The notes beneath the pieces were generated by a model. The model was not told the DNA's origin, made no database searches, and was given only the letters and a program-made list of their open reading frames with translations. The translations under genes and the position numbers were made by a program. From Dolichospermum sp. UHCC 0259 (GTDB lineage: Bacteria > Cyanobacteriota > Cyanobacteriia > Cyanobacteriales > Nostocaceae), in contig NZ_VIKX01000169.1 of assembly GCF_009711935.1 (NCBI RefSeq), positions 1-42,211 on the forward strand: 42,211 bases of DNA, given 5' to 3'. Of the stretch, positions 24,337 through 32,803 are shown one piece after another (position 1 is the first letter of the stretch; the number at the start of each line of letters is the position of its first letter).

Positions 24337-25926
24337 ATGACTCAACTTAATGGTAGTTACACCAACGGAAATGGTAACGGCAACGGAAATGGTAAAGGAT
24401 CTTATAGAGATGCACAAGTCTTAACACCTCCAAAACCCGCTCCTAAACAGCCAAAACCTGACCTCAATTTCGACAACTTCGAGCAATCTGTAGTTCTCCG
24501 CCAATCTCCAATTTGGTCACGAACCATCATGATTACTCTCATGGGATTGGCTTGTTTTGGAATTATCTGGGCTTGTTTAGCGAAAATTGAGCAAGTAGTT
24601 CCTGCCACAGGACAATTAAAACCAGAAGGAACAGTTAAAGACGTACAAGCTCCCATCAATGGAGTTGTAAAATCACTGTATGTCAAAGATGGTAAAGAGG
24701 TAAAACCAGGAGATTTATTATTAACTTTTGATTCCATTGCTACCCTAGCTGAATTAAATTCATTGAATAAAATTCGGATAGCTTTAATTCAAGAAAACAA
24801 TATCTATCGTCGTTTAATGGGAGCAAGTACAGGAATAGATGCTGAAATAGCATTTTTACGCAGTAAACTCCCCGGAGAATCGGCTTTTCTGCTCAAAAGT
24901 CGCTCCTCCTTAGTAGCAGAAAATGAATTATTACGTTCTCAATTAAGAAATTTACCAGGAGCAGCAGGTACAGGAATTGATGAACAACAACTATTAGCAG
25001 TTGCAAAAACAGAATTAGCATCTCGCTCCAAAGCCGCAGATTTGGAAGTTGAAAAAACCCGAAAACAACTTTCTCAAACTAGATTTAGACTGCAAGATAC
25101 TAAAAATGGTTTAGCAATTCAAAGTCAGATTTTAGGTAGTCTTAAAACCTTAGCGGAAGAAGGTGGTATTTCTAAACTGCAATATCTGAATCAGCAACAA
25201 CAGGTACAAACTCTTTCCGCAGAAATATCACAATTGCAGGAAGAAGAAAAACGGCTACAATTTGAGATTGATAAGGGAAAAGAGCAATTAACTAATACAG
25301 TTGCTAGTTCTGATAAAATTATTTTGGAAAAAATCGGTGCTAACAAACAACGGATTGCGGAAATTGATAGTCAATTCATGAAGATTATTCTAGACAATGA
25401 ACAGCGTTTAGCAGATATTAATAGTAAAATCTCCCAAACACAATTAAACGTTAAATATCAAGAACTTCGCGCTCCTGTAGGAGGTGTAATTTTTGATCTT
25501 CAAGCTAAAAATCCGGGTTTTGTTGCCAATTCCACCCAAAAGCTACTGCAAATCGTCCCTAAAGATAACCTCATAGCCGAAGTTTTCATCACCAATAAAG
25601 ATATTGGTTTTGTTAGGAAAGGTATGAATGTAGATGTGAGAATTGACTCTTTTCCCTTTAGTGAATTTGGTGATATTAAGGGTAAAGTAATTAGTATTGG
25701 TTCAGATGCTTTACCTCCCGACCAAAACCATCAATTTTACAGGTTTCCAGCCAAAATCAAGTTAGATAGACAACAATTAAGTCTCACCAATCAAGAGAGA
25801 AAGATATCTTTACAATCGGGTATGTCTATTACCGCTAATATCAAAGTCCGTGAAGAACGGACAGTCATGAGTTTATTTACGGAAATGTTTACCAAGCAAA
25901 TTGAGAGCTTAAACGAAGTCCGTTAG
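24337..25926 (+). CDS. HlyD-family membrane fusion protein
   Basis: A 529-residue periplasmic adaptor. The N-terminus is a flexible Gly/Asn-rich cytoplasmic segment, followed by one membrane helix (about 65-85). Next come 'GQLKPEGTVKDVQAPINGVVKSLYVKDGKEVKPGDLLLTFDS' (first lipoyl half), a long coiled-coil hairpin (about 145-375), the second lipoyl half ('LRAPVGGVIFDLQAKNPG') and a beta-barrel ('AEVFITNKDIGFVRKGMNVDVRIDSFPFSEFG'). It should bridge the ABC exporter to an outer membrane channel. The gene lies 119 bp after the exporter gene and is convergent with ycf37. Confidence 0.9.
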   Translation: MTQLNGSYTNGNGNGNGNGKGSYRDAQVLTPPKPAPKQPKPDLNFDNFEQSVVLRQSPIWSRTIMITLMGLACFGIIWACLAKIEQVVPATGQLKPEGTVKDVQAPINGVVKSLYVKDGKEVKPGDLLLTFDSIATLAELNSLNKIRIALIQENNIYRRLMGASTGIDAEIAFLRSKLPGESAFLLKSRSSLVAENELLRSQLRNLPGAAGTGIDEQQLLAVAKTELASRSKAADLEVEKTRKQLSQTRFRLQDTKNGLAIQSQILGSLKTLAEEGGISKLQYLNQQQQVQTLSAEISQLQEEEKRLQFEIDKGKEQLTNTVASSDKIILEKIGANKQRIAEIDSQFMKIILDNEQRLADINSKISQTQLNVKYQELRAPVGGVIFDLQAKNPGFVANSTQKLLQIVPKDNLIAEVFITNKDIGFVRKGMNVDVRIDSFPFSEFGDIKGKVISIGSDALPPDQNHQFYRFPAKIKLDRQQLSLTNQERKISLQSGMSITANIKVREERTVMSLFTEMFTKQIESLNEVR

Positions 25927-26025
25927 GGATTTTTAAAAGACTTAACCTAGAAGTGTAGGGGTTTAGGTTTAGAGGATTTTTTAAAAGTCCTTATTTATGT
26001 ATCAAGAACTTTTAGATATCCCTAA

Positions 26026-26055
26026 ATCCCCCTTTTTAAAGAGGGTTAGGGGGAT
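26026..26055. terminator. Hairpin of the ATCCCCC...GGGGGAT repeat type
   Basis: ATCCCCC (26026-26032) and GGGGGAT (26049-26055) enclose 'TTTTTAAAGAGGGTTA'. It is a widespread cyanobacterial spacer hairpin, 100 bases after hlyD and between convergent genes, so it may terminate transcription. Confidence 0.5.
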
Positions 26056-26108
26056 CTGTAAGTGCCTATGTTAAGTAAGTTAACAGATTCTGAAATTGGC
26101 TCGTAGTT

Positions 26109-26142
26109 AGGGCTTTAGCCCTACTTTCAGGTCTAAAGACCT
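26109..26142. terminator. Double palindrome between hlyD and ycf37
   Basis: Two adjacent perfect palindromes, AGGGCTTTAGCCCT (26109-26122) and AGGTCTAAAGACCT (26129-26142), are flanked by GTAG and CTAC. It is a dispersed cyanobacterial repeat; here it lies 35 bases from the end of ycf37. Confidence 0.5.
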
Positions 26143-26176
26143 TACTACAAACCTTTAATTATTTACGTTACTCTAC

Positions 26177-26701
26177 TTATATAGAAACTAAGCGACGTAG
26201 GGATTCAGCCCGACGTTTAGCAACAGCGTTATTGGGTGCTAATTTGAGTGTTGCTTCATACATTTCTAAAGCTTGAGCATTCAATTTTTTCTTTTCGTAA
26301 GCGTGTCCGAGATTATTTAGGGCTGATACATAGTCTGGGTTCAATTTTATGGCTTCTTTGTATTGACGAATTGCTAAGTCATATTGCTCTTGAGCAAAGT
26401 AAACATATCCCAATCCGTTGTAAATAGGAGCAATAGATTCTTCTCCCTCTTCTTCGGCTGCTTTGAGAGATTTTTGGAATAGGGGTATGGCTTGACTAAA
26501 TACTTTTTTTTCTGAATAGATACTAGCTAATTCATAATATTCTTGAGCCGTACCTTTTTCTTTAGTTAATTTGTTTTTTAACTTATTCAAGGAGCTTTCA
26601 AGTTTTCGGGTTTTGAATACTTGACGAAAAACATTCACTCCGGCAAATGCCAGTAAAACAACAAAAAGTGACAGATAAATGATGACTAAATTGCTATCCA
26701 T
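26177..26701 (-). CDS. ycf37: Ycf37-like TPR protein (photosystem I assembly)
   Basis: A 174-residue protein with one N-terminal membrane helix (about 5-25), a charged coiled stretch and three tetratricopeptide repeats (about 50-165), including 'YNGLGYVYFAQEQYDLAIRQYKEAIKLNPD' and 'ALNNLGHAYEKKKLNAQALEMYEATLKLAPN'. Size, single anchor and three TPRs match Ycf37, a thylakoid protein that helps assemble or stabilise photosystem I. Many other cyanobacterial TPR proteins exist, so the name depends on architecture and overall similarity from memory. It is followed by two palindromes shared with the convergent hlyD. Confidence 0.65.
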   Translation of the reverse strand: MDSNLVIIYLSLFVVLLAFAGVNVFRQVFKTRKLESSLNKLKNKLTKEKGTAQEYYELASIYSEKKVFSQAIPLFQKSLKAAEEEGEESIAPIYNGLGYVYFAQEQYDLAIRQYKEAIKLNPDYVSALNNLGHAYEKKKLNAQALEMYEATLKLAPNNAVAKRRAESLRRLVSI

Positions 26702-26774
26702 TTTCTACAAATACAAATTATTAAAATACTCTATCTATTATCAGTTATTAGGTTGTATATTTCTCACTAAATTA

Positions 26775-27557
26775 CTACAATCCCCAGTATTCTATCCGCT
26801 CTTTTAGCCAACCTGTAACCGTGTAACGAGCGATCGCTTCATTCACGTTACGTCTTAATTCATCATATTGTAATCCTTTTGGCATCACTACAGATAGCGG
26901 TTCTGCTGATAATTTAGTTGACAGTATGCGATATTGGGGATGTGCTTGCACCCAACCACTAAGAATACTAATATCTGCTGCAAAACCATCTACCTGATTA
27001 CTTTCTATTTTTTCCCACCCTTGAGCATAAGAATTTACGCTGACCAACTCAGCAGAGGGTGTAAAATATTTTAGGTATCCAATTGTGCTGGAGTAGTTGA
27101 GAACAGCTATTTTCCGTTTGTTGACATCTTTTAAGGCTTGAATAGCTGTATTTTTTGTAACTATTCCTGCTCCGTCATAATAGTAAGGAACACTGAAGCT
27201 AACGATGCGAGAACGTGATTCTGTGGCTGTGACTCCAGCGATCGCTAAATCAACTTGCTGATTAAATACTAATGGTAAGCGATCGCTATTAGCTACTGGT
27301 TGCAACTTCACAGCATCAGCTTTACCCAACAAATCCCTAGCCAAACGGTTAGCTAAATCAATCTCTAACCCTTGTAAAGTACCCTTTTCATCCCTAAAAC
27401 CTAAAGGGCGAAGATTATCCTTAACTGCCATATTTAAATAGCCTCGTTGCTGAATTTCCGCCATTGTCGCGGCAGATGCAGTTAAGTTTCCATTGATAAA
27501 ATACAGACAAAAAATCAAAAAAAGGGTAGCGGATAATACCAGATGTAACTTATTCAT
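26775..27557 (-). CDS. Extracellular solute-binding protein (family 3, amino-acid type)
   Basis: A 260-residue secreted protein when started at the ATG at 27557. This start places a signal peptide (about 1-30, ending 'TASAA') at the N-terminus; the longer reading to 27593 would put charged residues before it. The mature part has the family 3 signature ('GYLNMAVKDNLRPLGFRDEKGTLQGLEIDLANRLARDLLG') and the two-lobe pattern ('DLAIAGVTATESRSRIVSFSVPYY', 'VDGFAADISIL'). It would bind polar amino acids or similar solutes in the periplasm. No permease or ATPase gene lies next to it, so it either serves a transporter encoded elsewhere or senses a ligand. It lies 73 bp upstream of ycf37. Confidence 0.82.
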   Translation of the reverse strand: MNKLHLVLSATLFLIFCLYFINGNLTASAATMAEIQQRGYLNMAVKDNLRPLGFRDEKGTLQGLEIDLANRLARDLLGKADAVKLQPVANSDRLPLVFNQQVDLAIAGVTATESRSRIVSFSVPYYYDGAGIVTKNTAIQALKDVNKRKIAVLNYSSTIGYLKYFTPSAELVSVNSYAQGWEKIESNQVDGFAADISILSGWVQAHPQYRILSTKLSAEPLSVVMPKGLQYDELRRNVNEAIARYTVTGWLKERIEYWGL

Positions 27558-27632
27558 AATTGCTCTGCGTTTTACTCCAATTAAAAATACCAAAAAGTTT
27601 CTTGATTTTTAATTTTCAATTCTCCGAAGTGC

Positions 27633-27676
27633 CATCCGTTACATCCGTTATTCATCCGTTGCCACCTTTATCCGTT
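27633..27676. repeat. CATCCGTT tandem units at the rplT end
   Basis: Three CATCCGTT units (27633-27640, 27642-27649, 27653-27660) and one TATCCGTT (27669-27676); the last overlaps the stop of rplT. They are related to the longer repeat at 15631-15680. Confidence 0.65.
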
Positions 27677-28024
27677 AACCGAGTTAGCCAGTTCCGCAAT
27701 TTTAGCGAAGCTTGCAGGATCAAGAATTGCCAATTGTGCCAACATTTTGCGGTTTAGTTCCACATTGGCCTTTTTCAAATTACCAATCAAACGGCTGTAG
27801 CTTAAACCGTGTTGTCTAGAAGCTGCATTAATCCGCGCTATCCATAGACGGCGAAAATCACGCTTCTTCTTTTTGCGATCGCGGTAAGCACTGCGAAGCG
27901 CCTTCATTACTTGTTGGTTAGCGGTTCTAAACAAAGTTGAGTGAGAACCACGAAAACCTTTAGCTAATTTGAGAATTTTATTGCGGCGTTTACGAGCTAC
28001 ATTACCGCGTTTTACCCGAGTCAT
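27668..28024 (-). CDS. rplT: Ribosomal protein bL20
   Basis: A 118-residue basic protein with the complete bL20 sequence ('[33 protein letters not shown]', '[39 protein letters not shown]'). It binds 23S rRNA early in assembly of the large subunit. It lies 20 bp downstream of rpmI. The usual upstream gene infC is absent from this locus. The last codons run into a CATCCGTT-type repeat. Confidence 0.98.
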   Translation of the reverse strand: MTRVKRGNVARKRRNKILKLAKGFRGSHSTLFRTANQQVMKALRSAYRDRKKKKRDFRRLWIARINAASRQHGLSYSRLIGNLKKANVELNRKMLAQLAILDPASFAKIAELANSVNG

Positions 28025-28044
28025 ATCTTATTACCTGTGATCTT

Positions 28045-28242
28045 TTACAAATATGGAAGCATTAAACGTACGTTAGGTTCGTCTCGTTCATGAACAACTG
28101 CCATTTTTGACATATCGTTCTTTTTACTAGAGGATTTATGCTCTAATAAGTGGTTTTTGAAAGGTTTGCGGCGGACAATTTTACCGCTACCGGTGGCGCG
28201 GAATCTCTTCGCCGCAGCCTTGCGAGTCTTTAGTTTAGGCAT
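28045..28242 (-). CDS. rpmI: Ribosomal protein bL35
   Basis: A 65-residue basic protein starting '[20 protein letters not shown]' and continuing '[18 protein letters not shown]', the standard bL35 sequence and length. It is the first gene of the rpmI-rplT pair and is divergent from pnp across 285 bases. In many bacteria the operon leader binds L20 for autoregulation; I could not identify a leader pseudoknot by eye. Confidence 0.98.
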   Translation of the reverse strand: MPKLKTRKAAAKRFRATGSGKIVRRKPFKNHLLEHKSSSKKNDMSKMAVVHERDEPNVRLMLPYL

Positions 28243-28527
28243 GGGATGGCTTTAATTCAACACAATCTATTATTATATATGAGAAAAGGCAAATTGTATG
28301 CCCCATCAGCAAGATCGCCAAAAATTCCCAGGACATAACCATCATATTCAGATATTAAATCGTTATAAAAAATAGAAATGAGATCACAAACCCAGATATG
28401 AAGCCTGTTGTACAGCTAAATGAGAAAATTTTGTTTTATGTTTGTTCATTACAGAAGCCGTCTAGACTGCATAAATGTTAGGATTGCCACAGAGTGAGAA
28501 TCGCGTAAGAGAAGGAAAAAAAACTGA

Positions 28528-30684
28528 ATGGCAGAATTTGAAAAGTCAATATCCTTTGATGGACGGGATATTCGACTGACGGTTGGCCTACTAGCCCCCC
28601 AAGCAGGTGGGTCGGTTTTGATACAATCAGGAGATACAACTGTTTTAGTAACGGCTACAAGGTCAGCAGCGCGGGAAGGCATTGATTTTTTGCCACTGAC
28701 CGTAGATTACGAAGAAAGATTGTACGCAGCAGGAAGAATTCCTGGGGGAATTATGCGCCGGGAAGGTCGTCCACCGGAAAAGGCAATTCTTGCCAGTCGT
28801 CTGATTGACCGTCCACTCCGTCCTTTATTCCCTTCATGGTTGCGGGATGATTTGCAAGTTGTAGCAATAACCATGTCAATGGATGAGCAAGTCCCCCCTG
28901 ATGTGTTAGCAGTCACAGGTGCTTCAATTGCTACTCTCATTGCCCAAATTCCTTTTAATGGACCAATGGCCGCAGTGCGAGTAGGCTTGGTTGGTGATGA
29001 TTTTATTATTAACCCCACCTACGCAGAAATTGAAGCGGGCGATTTGGATTTAATCGTTGCCGGTTCTCCAGATGGGGTAATCATGGTGGAAGCGGGTGCA
29101 AATCAGTTGCCAGAGCGAGATATTATTGAAGCGATTGATTTTGGCTACGAAGCGGTTCGGGATTTAATTCAAGCCCAGTTAGATTTGCTGGATGAATTAG
29201 GTCTAAAACTGGTGCAAGAAGAACCACCCGAAGTAGATAAGACATTAGAAAACTATATCCGCGATCGCGCCAGTGATGAGATCAAAAAAATCTTGGCGCA
29301 ATTTGAGTTAACTAAAACTGATCGTGATATTGCTTTAGATGCAGTTAAAGATAGTATTTCGGCTGAAATCAAAGCTTTACCAGAAGAAGACCCCATTCGC
29401 ATCGCTGCCACATCCGACTCCAAAGCTCTTGGTAATACATTCAAAAGCATTACCAAATATTTCATGCGTCTGCAAATCATTGAAGATAACGTGCGCGTAG
29501 ATGGTCGTAAACTTGATGAAGTCCGTCCTATCTCTTGTCGAGTTGGTATTATACCCAAACGAGTGCATGGTAGCGGCTTATTTAACCGGGGACTGACTCA
29601 GGTACTATCAATGTGTACCCTTGGTACTCCTGGAGATGCCCAAAATCTCAACGACGACTTGCAACTAGAACAAACCAAACGTTACCTGCATCACTATAAC
29701 TTCCCTCCCTTCTCCGTCGGCGAAACCAAGCCATTACGCGCCCCTGGGAGACGAGAAATCGGACATGGTGCATTAGCAGAACGGGCATTGTTACCTGTAC
29801 TACCACCAAAAGACAAGTTCCCCTACGTAATTCGCGTCGTTTCGGAAGTGCTTTCTTCCAACGGTTCAACTTCAATGGGTTCAGTTTGTGGTTCTAGTTT
29901 ATCCCTCATGGATGCAGGTGTACCCATTACCAAACCAGTGAGCGGTGCGGCAATGGGCTTGATTAAGGAAGGGGACGAAGTGCGAATCCTTACCGATATT
30001 CAAGGCATTGAAGACTTTTTGGGTGACATGGACTTCAAAGTTGCCGGTACAGATACTGGGATTACAGCTTTGCAAATGGATATGAAAATATCTGGTTTGT
30101 CTTTAGAAGTCATTGCCCAAGCCGTCAACCAAGCCAAACCTGCCCGGTTACACATTCTGGAAAAAATGCTCCAGACGATTGATACACACAGGGAAGAAAC
30201 TTCACCCTTTGCCCCACGTCTGCTAACAATTAAGATTGATCCTGACATGATTGGTCTGGTTATTGGACCTGGTGGTAAAACCATTAAAGGTATCACTGAA
30301 GAAACTGGTGCAAAAATTGACATCCAAGATGATGGTACTGTCACCATTTCCGCAGTTGATGAAAACCGAGCTAAGAGAGCGCGGAACATCGTTCAGGGCA
30401 TGACTCGTAAACTCCATGAAGGGGATGTTTATATCGGTCGTGTGACACGGGTTATACCCATTGGTGCTTTTGTGGAGTTCTTGCCCGGTAAAGAAGGCAT
30501 GATTCACATTTCTCAACTTGCTGACTATCGCGTTGGTAAGGTTGAAGATGAAGTAGCTGTTGGTGATGAGGTGATTGTCAAAGTGCGAGAAATTGACAAT
30601 AAGGGTCGAATTAATCTAACACGCTTAGGTATTCACCCAGATCAAGCCGCAGCAGCACGGGAAGCAGCAGCAGTAAACAATTAA
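28528..30684 (+). CDS. pnp: Polyribonucleotide nucleotidyltransferase (PNPase)
   Basis: A 718-residue phosphorolytic 3'-5' exoribonuclease, which in cyanobacteria also acts as the main RNA-tailing enzyme. It has two RNase PH domains (about 1-230 and 310-550, the second with '[20 protein letters not shown]'). A KH domain follows (about 555-615, '[15 protein letters not shown]'), then an S1 domain (about 625-695, '[33 protein letters not shown]'). Order and length are standard. An AAGGA lies 11 bases before the ATG. A double hairpin follows the stop. Confidence 0.98.
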   Translation: MAEFEKSISFDGRDIRLTVGLLAPQAGGSVLIQSGDTTVLVTATRSAAREGIDFLPLTVDYEERLYAAGRIPGGIMRREGRPPEKAILASRLIDRPLRPLFPSWLRDDLQVVAITMSMDEQVPPDVLAVTGASIATLIAQIPFNGPMAAVRVGLVGDDFIINPTYAEIEAGDLDLIVAGSPDGVIMVEAGANQLPERDIIEAIDFGYEAVRDLIQAQLDLLDELGLKLVQEEPPEVDKTLENYIRDRASDEIKKILAQFELTKTDRDIALDAVKDSISAEIKALPEEDPIRIAATSDSKALGNTFKSITKYFMRLQIIEDNVRVDGRKLDEVRPISCRVGIIPKRVHGSGLFNRGLTQVLSMCTLGTPGDAQNLNDDLQLEQTKRYLHHYNFPPFSVGETKPLRAPGRREIGHGALAERALLPVLPPKDKFPYVIRVVSEVLSSNGSTSMGSVCGSSLSLMDAGVPITKPVSGAAMGLIKEGDEVRILTDIQGIEDFLGDMDFKVAGTDTGITALQMDMKISGLSLEVIAQAVNQAKPARLHILEKMLQTIDTHREETSPFAPRLLTIKIDPDMIGLVIGPGGKTIKGITEETGAKIDIQDDGTVTISAVDENRAKRARNIVQGMTRKLHEGDVYIGRVTRVIPIGAFVEFLPGKEGMIHISQLADYRVGKVEDEVAVGDEVIVKVREIDNKGRINLTRLGIHPDQAAAAREAAAVNN

Positions 30685-30702
30685 ATCGCTGGCTGGATTT
30701 TA

Positions 30703-30763
30703 GATTTTAGATTACGGACAAATCGCAAATCTAAAATCCGCGATGCCTTGCTAGTAGGCATCG
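30703..30763 (+). terminator. Two hairpins after pnp
   Basis: GATTTTAGATT (30703-30713) pairs with AATCTAAAATC (30728-30738), and CGATGCCT (30741-30748) pairs with AGGCATCG (30756-30763), ahead of a partly T-rich stretch. The second, GC-rich hairpin is a plausible pnp terminator. Confidence 0.55.
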
Positions 30764-31410
30764 TTACGGTGATTTTGGTAGTAAGTTAGTTATATAAAAC
30801 CAATACAAAAAAAGCTAACAACCAATTTGGCAACAGGTAAGTTTATGTCGTAATTAGGGTTTGCTTAAAAAGTTGTCTGTGAGGGCTAGGAGTCAGGAGT
30901 CAGGAGGAAGAATTAGAAGAAGAGAAGAATAGTATTGAATCTGGTAAAGTGATAGGTTTTTGCTAATTTCAACCCTTATTCCTTGCACTTGATTCACCCC
31001 TTTCACCTTCAAACTTTTGATATATCTCAGTTCTAGGTTTATTCAGCAGACCCTAATTATCAAGAGGTAAAAATTATGGTAACAGTATCAATATCGAAGC
31101 GATCCGCAGGAATCTCGCAACTCAACAAATGCGTTAGGTTTCATTCCCTTGCTTGGCAACGCTAACGCGAACAAACCAACCTATAAATTAAGACTTTTTT
31201 CGATTTGGACAAGATATTGTTTTAAAGTGAGTATATATTATGATGGGAATATTTGTATAGTTAATTTATAGTTATTAATTCTTTTAGATATCGTTAATCT
31301 TGGGTTATGCCTTCGGCACACTTCGTGAACGTTCCTCAACCCAATCTACTAGGAATTGCCATTCCACTACTGCCCCTTTGATGGCAGCACAAGATAATGT
31401 TGACAACCTA
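30764..31410. other. Intergenic region between pnp and the pentapeptide gene
   Basis: No intact gene is visible. It contains a MITE-like element (30851-31059), then unassigned sequence with dispersed repeat fragments such as TTGGCAACGCTAACGCGAAC at about 31153-31172 and 'TATGCCTTCGGCACACTTCG' near 31307. A 30-codon reading frame from the ATG at 31077 has no support. Confidence 0.6.
30851..31059. mobile_element. MITE-like non-autonomous element
   Basis: A 209-base segment bounded by 21-base terminal inverted repeats: the left end 30851-30871 and the complement of the right end 31039-31059 agree at 18 of 21 positions, both starting TAATTAGGGT. The interior has no gene and includes a short GGAGTCA tandem. 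This form is typical of a deletion derivative mobilised by a transposase elsewhere. Target duplication is not clear because the ends themselves begin with the palindrome TAATTA. Confidence 0.6.
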
Positions 31411-31971
31411 TCACAGCCAGTCAGCAATATAGACAGGTCCAGTTTCGATACTTCCATCGGGCATGATGGTATTCCAGAAAAAAGTACCAATGTTGCCATA
31501 TCTGACTTGACGGAGTTCCAACCCATTGTTGTGCATAAAACCAACAGTGTTTCTGAGGTCAGCTTCAGCCAGGTTGGTATGATTGAGGATGGCTGGACCA
31601 ATAGCACCAGCCAAATTAGCCCTAGTCAAGTTTGCGTAACTCAAGTCAGCACTTCGCAAATCAGAATGCAACCCAGTCTTGATCAGATTAGCACCTCGCA
31701 AATCAGCCCTACTCAAGTTACAATCATAAAGAAAGCCTTCCGAAACATCAATTCCAACCAAGAAAGCATTGCTGAGATTAGTACCAATAAAACCGCATTG
31801 AGCCAAGTTAGCTCCAGCCAAGTTAATTCCACTGAGATCGGCTCCTTCCAGCAAAGAGTAGTCCCCGTAAATATAGCTAAAGCTCAGTCCAGAGAAATCC
31901 CTTCTTCCAGCAGCATAAAGCTTGAGGAACTCTTCAATAAAACAAATTTCGGGTCTCTTGTTTCCATCCAT
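31411..31971 (-). CDS. Pentapeptide-repeat protein
   Basis: A 186-residue protein with about twenty A(D/N)LXX units between residues 20 and 150 ('LLEGADLSGINLAGANLAQC', 'LSRADLRGANLIKTGL', 'LSYANLTRANLAGA', 'HTNLAEADLRNTVG'), which should fold as a right-handed quadrilateral beta-helix. A short non-repeat tail ends 'DGSIETGPVYIADWL'. GGGAG lies 7 bases before the ATG. The opposite strand has a long open frame (31300-32154), but its Ser/Gln-rich sequence is the shadow of these repeats. Cyanobacteria have many such proteins with mostly unknown roles. The gene lies against a decayed surface-protein gene that carries its ribosome binding site on the other strand. Confidence 0.85.
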   Translation of the reverse strand: MDGNKRPEICFIEEFLKLYAAGRRDFSGLSFSYIYGDYSLLEGADLSGINLAGANLAQCGFIGTNLSNAFLVGIDVSEGFLYDCNLSRADLRGANLIKTGLHSDLRSADLSYANLTRANLAGAIGPAILNHTNLAEADLRNTVGFMHNNGLELRQVRYGNIGTFFWNTIMPDGSIETGPVYIADWL

Positions 31972-32321
31972 AACTTAACTCCCGAATCAATTACTACCAT
32001 CAACTCTACCACACAAACCCTCTGGAACATTCTCTTCGACCCAACCTTCAACATCACCCTCCAAATCACCGACCTCCCCACCGGACAACTAGCCGAAGCC
32101 CAAATCACCCAATTCGACCCCAAGGTCGCCCCAACGGCGGCACGCTTCTCATAGACAACGACGCTAACGGCGCAGGCTGGTTCATAGACACCACCCCCTA
32201 CGATAACAGCGAATTTGGAACAACCAGCGCCTTCAGATCCACAGCCACCGACCCTGGTAACGACCTCACCTATAGTTGGAACTTTGGCGATAACCCTTTT
32301 GAAAACTTATTTATTTTATAG
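31972..32321 (+). pseudogene. Frameshifted remnant of a large surface/protease-like protein
   Basis: Two plus-strand frames encode one family-like sequence. The first gives 'LTPESITTINSTTQTLWNIL' then 'ITDLPTGQLAEAQITQFDP', and stops at 32153. Shifting frame near 32118-32124 continues with 'GRPNGGTLLIDNDANGAGWF' and 'IDTTPYDNSEFG', then runs to a PKD-like 'DLTYSWNFGDNP' and a stop at 32321. The loss of one base around the CCCC run explains the shift. In related cyanobacterial proteins the 'DNDANG.GWFID..P.DNSEF' block leads to a metalloprotease-like HExxH region, which is missing here, so there is probably an internal deletion as well. There is no start and no ribosome binding site. Confidence 0.7.
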
Positions 32322-32374
32322 CTGATTTTCTTACATCGAACTCAGGTAATACCAATTACCAACCTAAATTCTGG

Positions 32375-32404
32375 TTGACATTAGAGTTTTTAGTGCGATA
32401 TAAT
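32375..32404 (+). promoter_or_regulatory. Consensus sigma-70 promoter of the small basic protein gene
   Basis: TTGACA (32375-32380) and TATAAT (32399-32404) are both perfect consensus hexamers with an 18-base spacer. A start near 32411 gives a leader of about 110 bases. The leader holds a short stem-loop (TATC...GATA around 32462-32476) and a GGC/GCC pair followed by AATTTTTT (about 32478-32497). Confidence 0.7.
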
Positions 32405-32519
32405 GGTATGCTATTTAAAGTGTATTGATTGCTGCACTAGGCTAAAAAAGTATATCAATAATATCGGTAGCTGATATGGCCTAGATGCCAATTTTTTGTT
32501 GTTTATTAATGAGGTGAAT

Positions 32520-32693
32520 ATGGCAAAGCGCCGTAACCCGAAAAAAGAAAAGGCGCTACGAAACCAGGCCTACGCCAGAAAGTTTCGTAAACGGACCACC
32601 ACAGGTAGAATGGGCAGAAGATTCCAACAAAGACCGCCCAAGAGTGAAGAGGAAGAAGGAACAGGCGCAGCAGCAATGGACGCTGCTGATTAA
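32520..32693 (+). CDS. Small, very basic conserved-type protein
   Basis: A 57-residue protein starting 'MAKRRNPKKEKALRNQAYAR', followed by 'KFRKRTTTGRMGRRF' and an acidic/Ala-rich tail. The first 45 residues are rich in Lys and Arg, as in small ribosome-associated or RNA-binding proteins, and the tail is acidic. I start at the ATG at 32520, which has GAGGTG a few bases upstream; an in-frame ATG at 32496 lacks one. I recall similar hypothetical proteins in cyanobacteria but know no function. The perfect consensus promoter upstream suggests strong expression. Confidence 0.75.
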   Translation: MAKRRNPKKEKALRNQAYARKFRKRTTTGRMGRRFQQRPPKSEEEEGTGAAAMDAAD

Positions 32694-32723
32694 TGTATCT
32701 GGTTAAATTTAACTCTTTCATAT

Positions 32724-32759
<36 letters not shown>

Positions 32760-32803
32760 GAAGAAAATTTTCCCTGCTTACTGCTCACTGCCCCTTGCTC
32801 CTT

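Noticed and set aside
28707-30516. Several minus-strand open frames of 60-130 codons opposite pnp
   Set aside because: They lie wholly within the well-supported pnp gene and show no domain-like sequence or ribosome binding site.
31300-32154. A 284-codon plus-strand open frame
   Set aside because: Over 31411-31971 it is the complement of a clear pentapeptide-repeat gene with a good ribosome binding site; its Ser/Gln/Thr-rich pattern is the mirror of the repeats. Only the part after 31972 shows protein-like similarity and is listed as a pseudogene.
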